From the NCBI GenBank assembly GCA_024278415.1, contig JAJRTI010000104.1:1-9365 (forward strand): DNA of 9,365 nt, written 5' to 3'. Every line of letters starts with the position of its first letter. Position 1 is the first letter of the stretch. The translations under genes and the position numbers were made by a program. Source of the DNA: Planctomycetota bacterium (GTDB lineage Bacteria; Planctomycetota; Brocadiia; JAJRTI01). The notes beneath the pieces are model-generated. The model was not told the DNA's origin, did not search any database, and saw nothing but the letters and a program-made list of their open reading frames with translations. Below are positions 1 through 6,922 of the stretch, piece by piece.

Positions 1-59
1 CAGGGTTGCGAGCTTCGCTCGCGAACCCTGGGCTGATATCCGGAATCCCGTTGGGATTC
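1..59. repeat. Two-hairpin intergenic element (copy A)
   Basis: The first hairpin (1-30) pairs CAGGGTT with AACCCTG and, inside it, GCGAG with CTCGC, with one bulged G at 23 and a CTTCG loop. After a 12-nt spacer a second perfect hairpin (43-59) has 7-bp arms GAATCCC/GGGATTC around a GTT loop. The same two-hairpin layout, with different stems, recurs at 373-418. The element may extend left of the window. It is REP-like by appearance; function is unknown. Confidence 0.6.
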
Positions 60-153
60 AGATACCCCAACACGCGGCGTTGCACGGGAGCTTTGACAGT
101 ATTCCGGTACCTGGCTGTTGTACTTGGCTGAAGTGTTACCTGGGACGGATACC

Positions 154-197
154 ACAGGCTTGTCCTGTACGAACAAGGCGGGCTTTGCCCGCAACCC
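154..197. repeat. Hairpin pair: CTTGT-loop plus GCGGGC hairpin
   Basis: At 154-168, ACAGG/CCTGT arms enclose a CTTGT loop. At 178-192 a perfect 6-bp stem GCGGGC/GCCCGC encloses TTT and is followed by AACCC. Positions 173-197 match 7053-7077 at 22 of 25 bases, and a degenerate copy of the GCGGGC hairpin starts at 3927. The CTTGT loop recurs at 4005-4023 with a different stem. These are dispersed intergenic repeats of REP type; no role is known. Confidence 0.6.
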
Positions 198-216
198 AGC
201 CAGAGGATCATCCACA

Positions 217-231
217 GATTACGCCGATTAC
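217..231. repeat. Short GATTAC direct repeat
   Basis: Two GATTAC words (217-222 and 226-231) lie 9 nt apart in a CCACAGATTAC context. The reverse complement, TAATC followed by G-runs, is the core of the array at 4028-4164, so this may be a remnant of the same repeat type. Two short words alone are weak evidence. Confidence 0.3.
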
Positions 232-372
232 CTAGCGTGGCTGCTGGCCGCAACCCATGGAGTGACAGACTCGGTTGAGGTGCGGTCGAGGCTTGCTCGG
301 GAGTAGGTGTCGGCTCCTCGTAGGGCAGTGGCCTTCGTGGCTGAGTTGTGGGCAAAGAGCAGGGCATGTGTT

Positions 373-418
373 CCTGGGGCGTTGCCCCAGGCGACATTGT
401 GGCAGCCCGTTGGGCTGC
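373..418. repeat. Two-hairpin intergenic element (copy B), GTT loops
   Basis: Two perfect hairpins stand 10 nt apart. The first (373-391) has 8-bp arms CCTGGGGC/GCCCCAGG and the second (402-418) 7-bp arms GCAGCCC/GGGCTGC, both with a GTT loop. Layout and loop of the second hairpin match copy A (43-59), but the stem sequences differ, so structure rather than primary sequence appears conserved. Confidence 0.65.
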
Positions 419-549
419 GCGACAGCCAAACCTGACGCACCGACATCGTCCCGCGCGCTTATGGGGAAAGGACAGGGCGAGCCCGATGGGTCTTGAGATA
501 TGGGTTCACCGAATATTCACCGGAGATAGGCATGGGCATCCGCAGGACC

Positions 550-2472
550 CTAATGCCGAGCATTTGATGCAGATGGTGTCCTTGCGTGGACCGTGTCTGC
601 AATCGCCTCTTCCCAACAATCGGGATAGATGAGGTTGGCGAGTTCGTGGAATGCGCTGCCGTCGCTCGTGGGGTTGTCGAGCATCGCGCGCAGTTGCGAC
701 CGCATGCGGTCGCGGCACTGCTCGTACGTGTAGCCGTGGATGCTCGCCCAGGTGGTCATCTTGATCTTGCCGTCCGCGAGCAGGCGCCAGTGGTCCAAGT
801 CTGCGCCCGCGCTGCCCATGAGGCACAACTCGTCCACCACGCGCTCCCGGGCCAGCGTGTCCGCGTCCACGTACATCCACGTCGCGCGCACCGGGTCGGC
901 CGCGTGGGTCTGGAAGTTGAGGGCCAGGCGTTTGCCCGCGGCGGCCGTCACACGCTTGACCTCTCGGAGGAATTGCGTGAGGAAGTCCCCCTTGAGTTGC
1001 ACGAACCGCAGTTCGTCCAGGCTGTCCGGCCGGGCTTGCCGGGGATCCTTGCCGAAGCGCCGGATGTACTCCTTCACGACCGGCTCGTTGAAGCCGTAGC
1101 CGCGCGCGCCCTCGTTGCCGCCGCCCTTGCCGCGGCCCGGCCAGGGCGAATGCGAGCGGATCGAGAGGAACAGGCCGTCGATGTCGTAGCCCAGCAACTC
1201 TTTCATCTGGCGGAGCCGGTAGGCGCGCACTTGGGGATACGCGTAGCACGGCACGCCGGGGATGTGCTTCTTGCCGTCCTTGCTCGCCCACGTGTATTCG
1301 GGGTGGCGCTGGAAGAATTCGGTCGGCGGCGCGTAGTACATGCTGTCGAAAATCGTGACCCACGCGTAGACCTTCATGCCATGCGCGTGCGCGTACTTCG
1401 CACACATGGCGAGGGGGTCGATGCGCCGCATCACCGCGCCCATGCGCCGGTGCAGCGACGGGATGTTGGCGCAGCAGCCGTCCAGGCCCTCGATCTTGTA
1501 GCGGGCGAACACGTCCTCGAACGCGGGCGTCATGACTTTGGTGTGGTAACACACCGCTCCGCACACGGACACACGGAACAGCACGCGGTCCACGCCGTAA
1601 TGCGCGCACAGCGCCATGAGCCGATTCATCTCCGCGTCGCAGCGTCGCAGGTTCCACGCGTCCGTCCCGATGCAGATGTCGAAGAAGTCGAGGTTGATGG
1701 TGAACTCTTTGCCGGTGAGCCTTCCGACAGACGCGCCGAGGATACGCGGCGCGGGAGTGGGCGGCGCGTCCGCGCCGGCCGGGCCCTGGACCAGAGGCGA
1801 GTCGTCGAGCCGCGCCTCCGCCTCGACGCGCAGGTCGTCCATCGCGCCGCGCATCCACGAGTGGCCCTGCTGGGTCCCGATCCAGAACGCATCGGCGACG
1901 CGCTGGGGTAGCTGATCGCCGCGCGCCTCGGCCTCTTTGCGGCCGTCGATGACGAGTTGGGCGACGCGTTTCGCCTTGTCCGCCGCGCACACGATGTGAT
2001 GCCACGAGCCGGCCGGCCACTCCAAGGGCCGGGTCTCCATGGCGAACCAATCGCCGCCGAAGTTGTTTCCCTTGGCCCGGCCCCGGCCGTCGCTCAAGAA
2101 AAACACGAAGCGATTCGACCCGGCCCGTTTCATGAGGCCGATGCGGTTCTTCAGGTCCGGCGTCTCGTGGTAGAAATACGTGAGCCGGCGAAAGTAGTAC
2201 GCGGATAGCGGCTTCTCGTGCCGCACCCAGAAGGACACGGTGAACGCGTTCGGGTTGAATCCCTTGGCGGGATAAGTCAGCACGGCGGGCCGGTCGATGA
2301 GAGCGGCCTGGCCTTGGCGGCCGGGAACAAACTGCACGCCCTTGGCTTGGGCCGGCGCGCGGCCCGAGACTCCGCGCAGGCTTCCGTCGAACCGGCATTC
2401 CAGCCTCGCGCCGGCCGGCGAGGCGAGCCTCGCCGCGGCGAGCGCGGCCGCGAGTAATCCGAGCCGCATCAT
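550..2472 (-). CDS. Exported LamG-domain protein with GHL10-like (family 10-type) TIM-barrel domain
   Basis: This encodes 640 residues. The start is the first of two adjacent ATGs (2472), with GGAGG 7 nt upstream; the reading frame stays open to 3711, but that part is Arg-rich shadow of the neighbouring gene. Residues 1-22 form a signal peptide (hydrophobic LLAAALAAARLA, cleavage likely near AGA). Residues about 23-220 look like a concanavalin A/LamG-type lectin fold, with the typical GSWHHIVC...LVIDG strand pair (155-177) and a closing MDDLRV (211-216). A Pro/Ala-rich linker (230-243) leads to a TIM-barrel-like domain (about 255-625) resembling glycosidase-like family GHL10: HGMKVYAWVTIFD (364-376), RQMKELLGYDIDGLFLSIR (421-439) and FNEPVVKEYIRRFG (461-474). 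D430, D432, E463 and E549 are candidate acidic residues. Known relatives are putative glycosidases, mostly uncharacterised, so the substrate is unknown. It is the second gene of a likely two-gene operon. Family assignment is fairly secure; enzymatic activity is inferred. Confidence 0.85.
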   Translation of the reverse strand: MMRLGLLAAALAAARLASPAGARLECRFDGSLRGVSGRAPAQAKGVQFVPGRQGQAALIDRPAVLTYPAKGFNPNAFTVSFWVRHEKPLSAYYFRRLTYFYHETPDLKNRIGLMKRAGSNRFVFFLSDGRGRAKGNNFGGDWFAMETRPLEWPAGSWHHIVCAADKAKRVAQLVIDGRKEAEARGDQLPQRVADAFWIGTQQGHSWMRGAMDDLRVEAEARLDDSPLVQGPAGADAPPTPAPRILGASVGRLTGKEFTINLDFFDICIGTDAWNLRRCDAEMNRLMALCAHYGVDRVLFRVSVCGAVCYHTKVMTPAFEDVFARYKIEGLDGCCANIPSLHRRMGAVMRRIDPLAMCAKYAHAHGMKVYAWVTIFDSMYYAPPTEFFQRHPEYTWASKDGKKHIPGVPCYAYPQVRAYRLRQMKELLGYDIDGLFLSIRSHSPWPGRGKGGGNEGARGYGFNEPVVKEYIRRFGKDPRQARPDSLDELRFVQLKGDFLTQFLREVKRVTAAAGKRLALNFQTHAADPVRATWMYVDADTLARERVVDELCLMGSAGADLDHWRLLADGKIKMTTWASIHGYTYEQCRDRMRSQLRAMLDNPTSDGSAFHELANLIYPDCWEEAIADTVHARTPSASNARH

Positions 2473-2479
2473 GGGCCGG

Positions 2480-2484
2480 CCTCC
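2480..2484 (-). promoter_or_regulatory. Shine-Dalgarno site for the LamG/GHL10-like gene
   Basis: GGAGG on the minus strand lies 7 nt before the ATG at 2472 and inside the 35-nt spacer after the upstream stop codon. It decides the start against the much longer open frame and supports independent translation within an operon. Confidence 0.75.
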
Positions 2485-2507
2485 GTGCTCAAGTAAATGC
2501 GAAACAC

Positions 2508-3767
2508 CTAGGAATGCTTCGAGTAGTCGTATCGGCTGCTCCACGCGCGGCCCCGCTCGGTCGCGCCGTTCCCGGCGATGCCCCACACGTAGGAGCCTCC
2601 CCGGGCGGACGCATTCGGCAGGTAGAGCCAATAGCGCTGGCCCTTGCGCAGCTTCGCGGCCGGCTTGAACCACGCCCGCGCCCAGCGATACGTGGGCTCG
2701 TGCGCCAACGCAAACGCGGGAATGGCCGCGGCCGCGAGCACGCGCTTGCCCGGCCGGCCGCTGGCATCGTCGCGGATCTCCACCTTCAAGTCCGACGCGG
2801 CGGAGCCTCGGATCGTCGCGTAAACCTCTGCCAGCGGGCACTCGCCGTCCCGTGAGGGCGTGAAGCTCTGCGCGACGCCGTGCACGCTCGCCTGGTTGTT
2901 CCGCTCGCTGGCCGGTATCGCCTGGTCCACCGCGAACCGGCCCGACCGAATCGCCTGCTCGATGGCCGCGCGCTCGGCCTCCCGGCGTTTCGCCGCGGCG
3001 GCCGCGTCCGTGGCCGCTTGCCGCGCCAGGTCGATGGGGAACCCGACGAGCCACACGGCTTCGCAGGATGGGCTCCGGCCGGCCGCTAGCACCGCGCGGG
3101 CGACGAGGCCGGCGCGCGTGCGAGCCGGCGCGGCCCCCGCGTCCACGAACAGCCCGGCGTGCAGTGCCGCGTCGCGCTGCAGCCGCAGGCGATGGAAATT
3201 GTAGCGCTCGGCTCCGCTCAAGCACACCCAGTCCACGACGCCGGACCGGATCATGTCTTTCACGGGTATGTACGCGCTCGCGGCCGTCTGGGGATTGATC
3301 GCCCGGAGAGGAGCGCACACGGCCAGCATGCGCCGGCCGAGCCGGGCCTTGAGCCGTTGCAGCGCCTCCGCCAGCCGGTCGCCTTCCCGCTTGATTTTCA
3401 TCAGTTCGTCGAAGTTGCGGCGTGGGGACGCCGGCTGCTCTGGATCGGACAGGATCAGCGCCAGCCCATCCGCGTCCGCAGACGCCAGCGCAGACGCCAG
3501 CGCGGAGGCCGCGTTGAGATTGCGCGCGGCGAGCCAGAACGTCAGCCCCCGCTCCCGCGCGGCGCGGGCGAGTTCTGACGTGGCTGGCCCCGACGCGGCT
3601 GGCGCGATGAGTATAACGCCCGCCGCGTGTATGGCCGCGGCCTTCTCGATTTCGCCGGCGTCGCGCACAGAGACCATCACGGGCCGCGGGGCGAAGGCCT
3701 GCCCGGCCCAAACGCTTCCGCCCGCGGCCAACAGCAGCACCCAGACGGCGAACGCCGCCCGCGGCAT
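2508..3767 (-). CDS. Exported protein of unknown function with C-terminal beta-sandwich-like domain
   Basis: With the ATG at 3767 this encodes 419 residues. That start places a signal peptide at the N-terminus (MPRAAFAVWVLLLAAGGSVWA, residues 1-21), and third-position GC falls clearly just upstream of it. It has no well-spaced Shine-Dalgarno site (GGAG is only 2 nt away); in-frame ATGs at 3848 and 3920 are alternatives adding 27 or 51 residues. Residues about 28-250 alternate beta-like and helical segments (VILIAPAASG, GLALILSDPE, VVDWVCLSG, EAVWLVGFPID), suggesting a divergent TIM-barrel-like fold, but I see no clear catalytic pair. An Ala-rich helix (about 248-275) leads to a beta-rich domain (about 280-419) with QSFTP, LKVEIRDDASGRPG, GQRYWLYLP and SYVWGIAGNG, resembling beta-sandwich modules common in secreted planctomycete-type proteins. 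First gene of the pair with the GHL10-like gene. Gene call firm, function unknown. Confidence 0.75.
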   Translation of the reverse strand: MPRAAFAVWVLLLAAGGSVWAGQAFAPRPVMVSVRDAGEIEKAAAIHAAGVILIAPAASGPATSELARAARERGLTFWLAARNLNAASALASALASADADGLALILSDPEQPASPRRNFDELMKIKREGDRLAEALQRLKARLGRRMLAVCAPLRAINPQTAASAYIPVKDMIRSGVVDWVCLSGAERYNFHRLRLQRDAALHAGLFVDAGAAPARTRAGLVARAVLAAGRSPSCEAVWLVGFPIDLARQAATDAAAAAKRREAERAAIEQAIRSGRFAVDQAIPASERNNQASVHGVAQSFTPSRDGECPLAEVYATIRGSAASDLKVEIRDDASGRPGKRVLAAAAIPAFALAHEPTYRWARAWFKPAAKLRKGQRYWLYLPNASARGGSYVWGIAGNGATERGRAWSSRYDYSKHS

Positions 3768-3925
3768 CGCTCCAGGCGCGGAGTGAACCGCAGCCGATCC
3801 CACAGTCCGCTTCTTGTCTTCGCCGGGCGATTTCGCTACGTTGTCCATCGGCGGTGAGTTCTTGCTGGATGGATTGTGATCCCCCTCGGGTGGGTCAACC
3901 AGACTGGGGGGGGCTTCCATTCTAA

Positions 3926-4023
3926 CGCGGGCTTCGCCGGTAGCCCAGGAGCGGAAGGCCTTTGCCTTCCGTCTTCACCGTGCGGCGGGCTGTCCTCCCG
4001 CCGCCGCTGGGCTTGTCCCAGCG
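3926..4023. repeat. Chain of four hairpins (composite REP-like element)
   Basis: Four hairpins follow one another: a degenerate GCGGGC hairpin with TTC loop (3927-3941); a perfect 8-bp stem CGGAAGGC/GCCTTCCG with CTTT loop (3952-3971); an 8-bp stem GCGGCGGG/CCCGCCGC with a 7-nt loop (3982-4004); and a 7-bp stem CGCTGGG/CCCAGCG with CTTGT loop (4005-4023). The first two match 7058-7102 in order and spacing. The CTTGT loop recurs at 154-168. Function is unknown. Confidence 0.65.
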
Positions 4024-4027
4024 CGGC

Positions 4028-4164
4028 TAATCGGGTAATCGGGGGACGCCTTGGTAATCGGGGTAATCGGGGGACGCCCTACGCAATTCAGCAAGTCCAC
4101 AGCATCCGGCTTGGGTAATCGGGGGACGCCTTACGCAATTCAGCAAGTCCACAGCATCCGGCTT
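4028..4164. repeat. Tandem array with two 52-bp units and truncated leading units
   Basis: Two adjacent 52-bp units (4061-4112 and 4113-4164) differ at one base (C4079 versus T4131). Each begins GGGTAATCGGGGGACGCC and ends CAGCATCCGGCTT. A 20-base partial unit (4033-4052), identical to the start of the second unit, and an 8-base fragment (4053-4060) precede them. Within the array, TAATCGGG words are spaced 8-9 nt apart at 4028, 4036, 4055 and 4064. No transposase or CRISPR features accompany it. Confidence 0.85.
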
Positions 4165-4254
4165 GGACCAAGGCTGATCCCTGATCCAAACATGACGCGG
4201 CGCTACCAGCAGCAGGCGCCAAGGCCTACACCGAGATCCCAGAGATACGCCTGA

Positions 4255-4267
4255 CGTTCCGGGAACG
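4255..4267. repeat. 13-nt palindrome
   Basis: CGTTCC and GGAACG flank a single central G. It lies 64-76 nt beyond the stop of the minus-strand gene at 4331, next to the hairpin at 4274-4293. It could be part of a 3'-end structure or another repeat; there is no U-tract. Confidence 0.4.
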
Positions 4268-4273
4268 CGGACG

Positions 4274-4293
4274 GAATCCGCAACGCGGGATTC
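4274..4293 (-). terminator. Hairpin after a stop codon, GTT loop on the minus strand
   Basis: Read on the minus strand, GAATCCCGC pairs with GCGGATTC (one bulged base) around a GTT loop, starting 37 nt beyond the stop of the glycosidase-like gene. The arm GAATCCC and the GTT loop match the hairpin at 43-59, so it may be a dispersed repeat serving as an mRNA 3' end rather than a classical intrinsic terminator. No run of U follows it. Confidence 0.35.
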
Positions 4294-4330
4294 TTCAGCG
4301 CACCCGCTCTGCCGTAGTTGCACGCCCCAG

Positions 4331-6250
4331 TCACTCCACGCCAAGCTCAAGCACCGACCACATACCCATGGCCGGCAGGGAGATGCGAACACTCGCCGGA
4401 CCATTGGTGAACCGCGCCGCTTGGGCCGGCCCCGATGGCGAATGGGCAACGGCAGACTTCAATCGCCGTCCGCCGAACGCGTGCAGCGAGATCGTGACGT
4501 GCGCGTCGACAGGCCGGATCTTGTCCGTGTCAAAGTCATAGTGCCAGTTCAGCACATGGCAGATGTACGTGTCCCGTTGCTCAGGCTTGCCGCGGAGCGA
4601 CACGATGATCTTCTCTGCCGGCTCCGTCGTGACGACGGGCGGCGGCAGGTCCTCGACCCGATGCACGATCTTGATTCGGTCTGGCAGAGACGCGAGGATC
4701 TCCCTGTCGCGGCTGTTCAGCCGGTCCAACGGGCACGTTGGCAGCACCGCGTCCAGCCCGGCGAGTTGCTTGGCGGCGAGGCGCAATGGAATGGCTTGGG
4801 TGCCGGAGGTGAAGACGACGAAGGGGTAGTTCCTCAGGAACATGGCGCGAGAGAGCACGTCGATCCGGTGCACAGAGGGGTTCTCGGCGCCATACACGAC
4901 CGCGACCTGCGCAAGGCTTCGGTAACCGTCAAAGAGACGGCGATTGGCCTTGATGAAACGATAGACGTCCACGGTCTCTTCATCCTTCATCTGATACCAC
5001 GCCGCCTCGAAGGATCCTCCCTTCTTGCGCTGCAAGAGCGCGCTCTGGAAGTGCGGCACCATCATGTTGTGGCCGAGCGCGTACGTCGCAGCAATCCAAG
5101 CGCGCACCATCTGCGGCCGCGGATGGACGGTGAGGTAGCCCCAGTCCCGCATCCACGGGTTCGCGGCGATGTGAAGGCCCAGGCCGTCAGCCACCTTGAA
5201 GGGGAACGCCATGCGCTCGTCCAAGCGACGGTAGCGTGATCCGTAGTGGATTTCGCAGGCCAAGTAGTCGTTCAGGCGCGCCATGCCGATGCCGTACCCG
5301 TTCCGCAAGCCGTTGTTCGTGCTCATGGTCGCGCCCGCGCCACCAGTGCGGCGCACCTCCGCGGCGACTTCCGCGTAAAAGTCGCGAACGCTTTCAAACT
5401 GGAAGTCGCGGAAGTACGCGACGAGCGGCAAGCTGGCCTTGCGCTCGAGGAAGTCCCGGTCGTCAACCACCTTCGCCTGCGCCTTCAGATAGGCCCGGTA
5501 GTCGAATGTCTCGATATCGCTGATGCCTGCTGCGGCAATCTCCTCCGGCGACAGACGTTGTCGGAGGTAATTGCGGAAGCCCTTGGTGCAGTACGGACAG
5601 AAACACCCGGCCAGGTCCATCGCGTCCATGATCTGGCGCCAGTCATCGTACTGCATGCCGTCTGTGCCGAGGTTGACGGTCCAGTACGACACACGCGCGA
5701 GGAACGCTTTGCGCCGCTTGGGGATGTTGATGCAGCCCATGAGCGCGCGCTTCTGCCGCGGCTTCCTCATCTCGGACACGCGGCGCGGGAGTGGCTCGCC
5801 AGAGAACGTCTCCCCGGCCACTTCGGCATTGCCGGGCCGCTGTTCGAGCGTGCCCCACAAGTTCGCGGTCGTGCTCCCGATGTACTTCATGCCCAAGGCC
5901 TGCGCGTCCTTGATGTGCTGCCGGTCGAGCGAGGACGTCTTGCCGAGCAGCTTGTGGGGAAACGCGCCTCGGTAGCCCCATGCCTCGCGATCTGCACGGA
6001 ACGCCTTGTACTGCCCGAGCGTGCCGGGCTTCATGAAGATCACGTCCGAGCATTGGATCGCGTCCCGATACCCGTCGGGCACCCACGCGAGGTAGTCCCT
6101 TCCCGCGGGCAACACAGAGGACGCAAGGCCGAGGAGGGTCGCCACTGCCGCGACCGCCCAGGCGGGAGCGCGTCGGGCCGACCACGTGACGCTGCACGAC
6201 TCCGCCGGGCTCTGCTGTAACGCCAAGCTCATCCTTCCGCAGCAGGCCAT
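4331..6250 (-). CDS. Exported glycosidase-like TIM-barrel protein with CxCxxC motif
   Basis: This encodes 639 residues from the ATG at 6250, which has a perfect AAGGAGG 6 nt upstream; a GTG at 6256 abuts that site and an ATG at 6232 lies too far from it. The N-terminus has a long polar region, then a hydrophobic segment (about 30-49, AWAVAAVATLLGLASSV), consistent with a signal peptide or membrane anchor. Residues about 55-420 resemble uncharacterised GH42/GHL-type TIM barrels: GMKYIG, DGMQYDDW (197-204), CFCPYC (216-221) followed by TKGFRNYL, STNNGLRNG, ACEIHYG with E333, and MMVPHF. The cysteine triad could bind metal. Residues about 425-535 (QVAVVYGAENPSVHR) recall the Rossmann-like domain that follows the barrel in GH42-type enzymes, and about 540-639 form a beta-rich tail. 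Activity and substrate are unknown. It lies upstream of the operon on the same strand but is separated by 563 nt of repeats, and is divergent from the lyase gene. Confidence 0.8.
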   Translation of the reverse strand: MACCGRMSLALQQSPAESCSVTWSARRAPAWAVAAVATLLGLASSVLPAGRDYLAWVPDGYRDAIQCSDVIFMKPGTLGQYKAFRADREAWGYRGAFPHKLLGKTSSLDRQHIKDAQALGMKYIGSTTANLWGTLEQRPGNAEVAGETFSGEPLPRRVSEMRKPRQKRALMGCINIPKRRKAFLARVSYWTVNLGTDGMQYDDWRQIMDAMDLAGCFCPYCTKGFRNYLRQRLSPEEIAAAGISDIETFDYRAYLKAQAKVVDDRDFLERKASLPLVAYFRDFQFESVRDFYAEVAAEVRRTGGAGATMSTNNGLRNGYGIGMARLNDYLACEIHYGSRYRRLDERMAFPFKVADGLGLHIAANPWMRDWGYLTVHPRPQMVRAWIAATYALGHNMMVPHFQSALLQRKKGGSFEAAWYQMKDEETVDVYRFIKANRRLFDGYRSLAQVAVVYGAENPSVHRIDVLSRAMFLRNYPFVVFTSGTQAIPLRLAAKQLAGLDAVLPTCPLDRLNSRDREILASLPDRIKIVHRVEDLPPPVVTTEPAEKIIVSLRGKPEQRDTYICHVLNWHYDFDTDKIRPVDAHVTISLHAFGGRRLKSAVAHSPSGPAQAARFTNGPASVRISLPAMGMWSVLELGVE

Positions 6251-6256
6251 AGGCAC

Positions 6257-6263
6257 CCTCCTT
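6257..6263 (-). promoter_or_regulatory. Shine-Dalgarno site for the CxCxxC glycosidase-like gene
   Basis: AAGGAGG on the minus strand lies 6 nt before the ATG at 6250. It excludes the GTG at 6256, which it touches, and sets the start. Confidence 0.8.
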
Positions 6264-6330
6264 CCTCACGAGTTTCCCCAGAATCCCAAGCAGTTCTATC
6301 GCAAGCATGGTGTCGCCGGTCCGTTGCAAC

Positions 6331-6348
6331 GATCAGCAAGTGCACATG
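6331..6348 (-). pseudogene. Possible trace of a Y1-type (RAYT) transposase, very weak
   Basis: One minus-strand frame reads HVHLLI here, within EHVHLLIVATD. That is the shape of the HUH metal-binding motif of REP-associated tyrosine transposases, and it sits 26 nt from a REP-like inverted repeat (6374-6437). No other part of a transposase is recognisable in any frame nearby, and six residues can match by chance. Confidence 0.15.
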
Positions 6349-6373
6349 CTCCTGCTGGACGAGCGAGTCGTTC

Positions 6374-6437
6374 GTAGTAGGGCGATTCATCGCCCGTTGC
6401 TTCGGGTGCAGAGACGGGCGATGAATCGCCCAACTAC
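6374..6437. repeat. 24-bp inverted repeat, REP/BIME-like
   Basis: Arms 6374-6397 and 6414-6437 are complementary at 23 of 24 positions and flank a 16-nt centre. Each arm is bounded by GTAGT (or ACTAC) and contains its own palindrome GGGCGAT/ATCGCCC, so either a long hairpin or two small ones can form. This head-to-head palindrome pair resembles BIMEs. The same GTAGT...ACTAC boundaries appear at 6798-6877. Confidence 0.8.
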
Positions 6438-6657
6438 AAGCCTGCGGCGTCTGCCGTTCGGATTCGCAAATCCCATGGGGAAACTCCTGTCCTTCCTCTA
6501 TTGACACAGTGCGCGCAACCCGAACACTCGCGGAATGTAGCCCGCACGCGGCATGGAGTCAAGCCTCTAGGCGACAGGTGTTTCCCCCTGCCGCGGTCAC
6601 GGCGGCCCCGCCTTGCCAACACAGCCAGTTTTTGGAGTACCGCCGCCGTTCCGGATG

Positions 6658-6716
6658 CGAGGGCGCTCCCTCGGCCGACGATGCGAGTGTCGCGTCATGC
6701 TTGTGCTGTCGCATCG
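6658..6716. repeat. Two hairpins
   Basis: A 6-bp stem CGAGGG/CCCTCG with CGCT loop (6658-6673) is followed by an 8-bp stem CGATGCGA/TCGCATCG (6679-6686 with 6709-6716) around a 22-nt loop. Both arms match perfectly. Their sequence is unlike the other hairpin classes in the window, so their relationship is unclear. Confidence 0.4.
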
Positions 6717-6797
6717 CTCGCGGCACAGCGGATGAAGCCTCCTCTGGCGTGCGTGGCAGCGCGTGCAGGGGGATTGTCGCCGGACTGCGTCGCGCTT

Positions 6798-6877
6798 GTA
6801 GTAGGCCCGTGAGGGCCTTCCGCTCGGGTGACGATTCGCCCCATCGCAGCAGAGGGCGCCCTTACGGTCGCCACTAC
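6798..6877. repeat. GTAGT...ACTAC-bounded element (second, diverged)
   Basis: It begins GTAGTAGG and ends CCACTAC, like the element at 6374-6437. The left arm has a 6-bp hairpin AGGCCC/GGGCCT with GTGA loop (6803-6818); the right arm has an imperfect hairpin GGCGCCC...GGTCGCC. Between the arms is about 35 nt of unrelated sequence. The arms do not pair with each other, which separates it from the first element. Confidence 0.45.
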
Positions 6878-6922
6878 GAGCGGATCGCTCCCGCGGCCGC
6901 ACAGCGGTGGCGTCATGGTCGA

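Larger units (their letters stand above)
1..549. other. Intergenic region with hairpin repeats, no credible gene
   Basis: This stretch lies downstream of the minus-strand gene ending at 550. The short ORFs in it are low-complexity and lack ribosome binding sites or recognisable motifs. It holds at least five hairpins (1-30, 43-59, 154-168, 178-192, 373-391 and 402-418) and a short GATTAC direct repeat (217-231). There is no U-tract terminator immediately after the gene; the nearest strong hairpin on that side is about 130 nt beyond its stop. Confidence 0.6.
3768..4330. other. Intergenic region: hairpin chain, tandem array, possible terminator hairpins
   Basis: This lies between two minus-strand genes: 3' of the gene ending at 4331 and 5' of the gene starting at 3767. 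From high to low coordinate it holds a hairpin after the stop (4274-4293), a palindrome (4255-4267), a 52-bp tandem repeat (4028-4164) and a chain of hairpins (3927-4023). I could not identify a convincing promoter for the downstream gene, and the open frame across 4027-4449 looks non-genic. Confidence 0.55.

Noticed and set aside
586..1911. Long plus-strand frame opposite the GHL10-like gene (441 residues)
   Set aside because: It lies antisense to a well-supported gene; the Arg/Ala/Val-rich product is typical of GC-rich antisense frames.
506..2398. 630-residue minus-strand frame
   Set aside because: It overlaps the recognised LamG/GHL10-like gene in another frame and its product is Arg/Pro/Gly-rich with no family features.
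3478..3501. 12-bp tandem duplication inside the unknown exported-protein gene
   Set aside because: It is in frame, encodes an Ala/Ser-rich stretch and looks like ordinary low-complexity coding sequence.
2473..3711. Upstream extension of the LamG/GHL10-like frame to 3711, giving a 1053-residue protein
   Set aside because: The added part is Arg/Gly-rich low-complexity shadow of the gene at 2508-3767, while 2472 has a ribosome binding site and signal peptide.
4028..4164. CRISPR array
   Set aside because: Units are directly adjacent with no spacers, only two are complete, and no cas gene is nearby.
4027..4449. 140-residue minus-strand frame crossing the tandem repeat
   Set aside because: It is formed by the repeat and the 3' end of the neighbouring gene in another frame; no gene-like features.
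5246..6220. 324-residue plus-strand frame opposite the CxCxxC protein
   Set aside because: Antisense shadow; no ribosome binding site or recognisable motif.
6270..6486. 11-bp inverted repeat (6270-6280 and 6476-6486) as ends of a MITE
   Set aside because: The match is perfect over 11 bp, but there is no target duplication or extended terminal homology, and the left arm lies in the leader of the minus-strand gene; chance is plausible.
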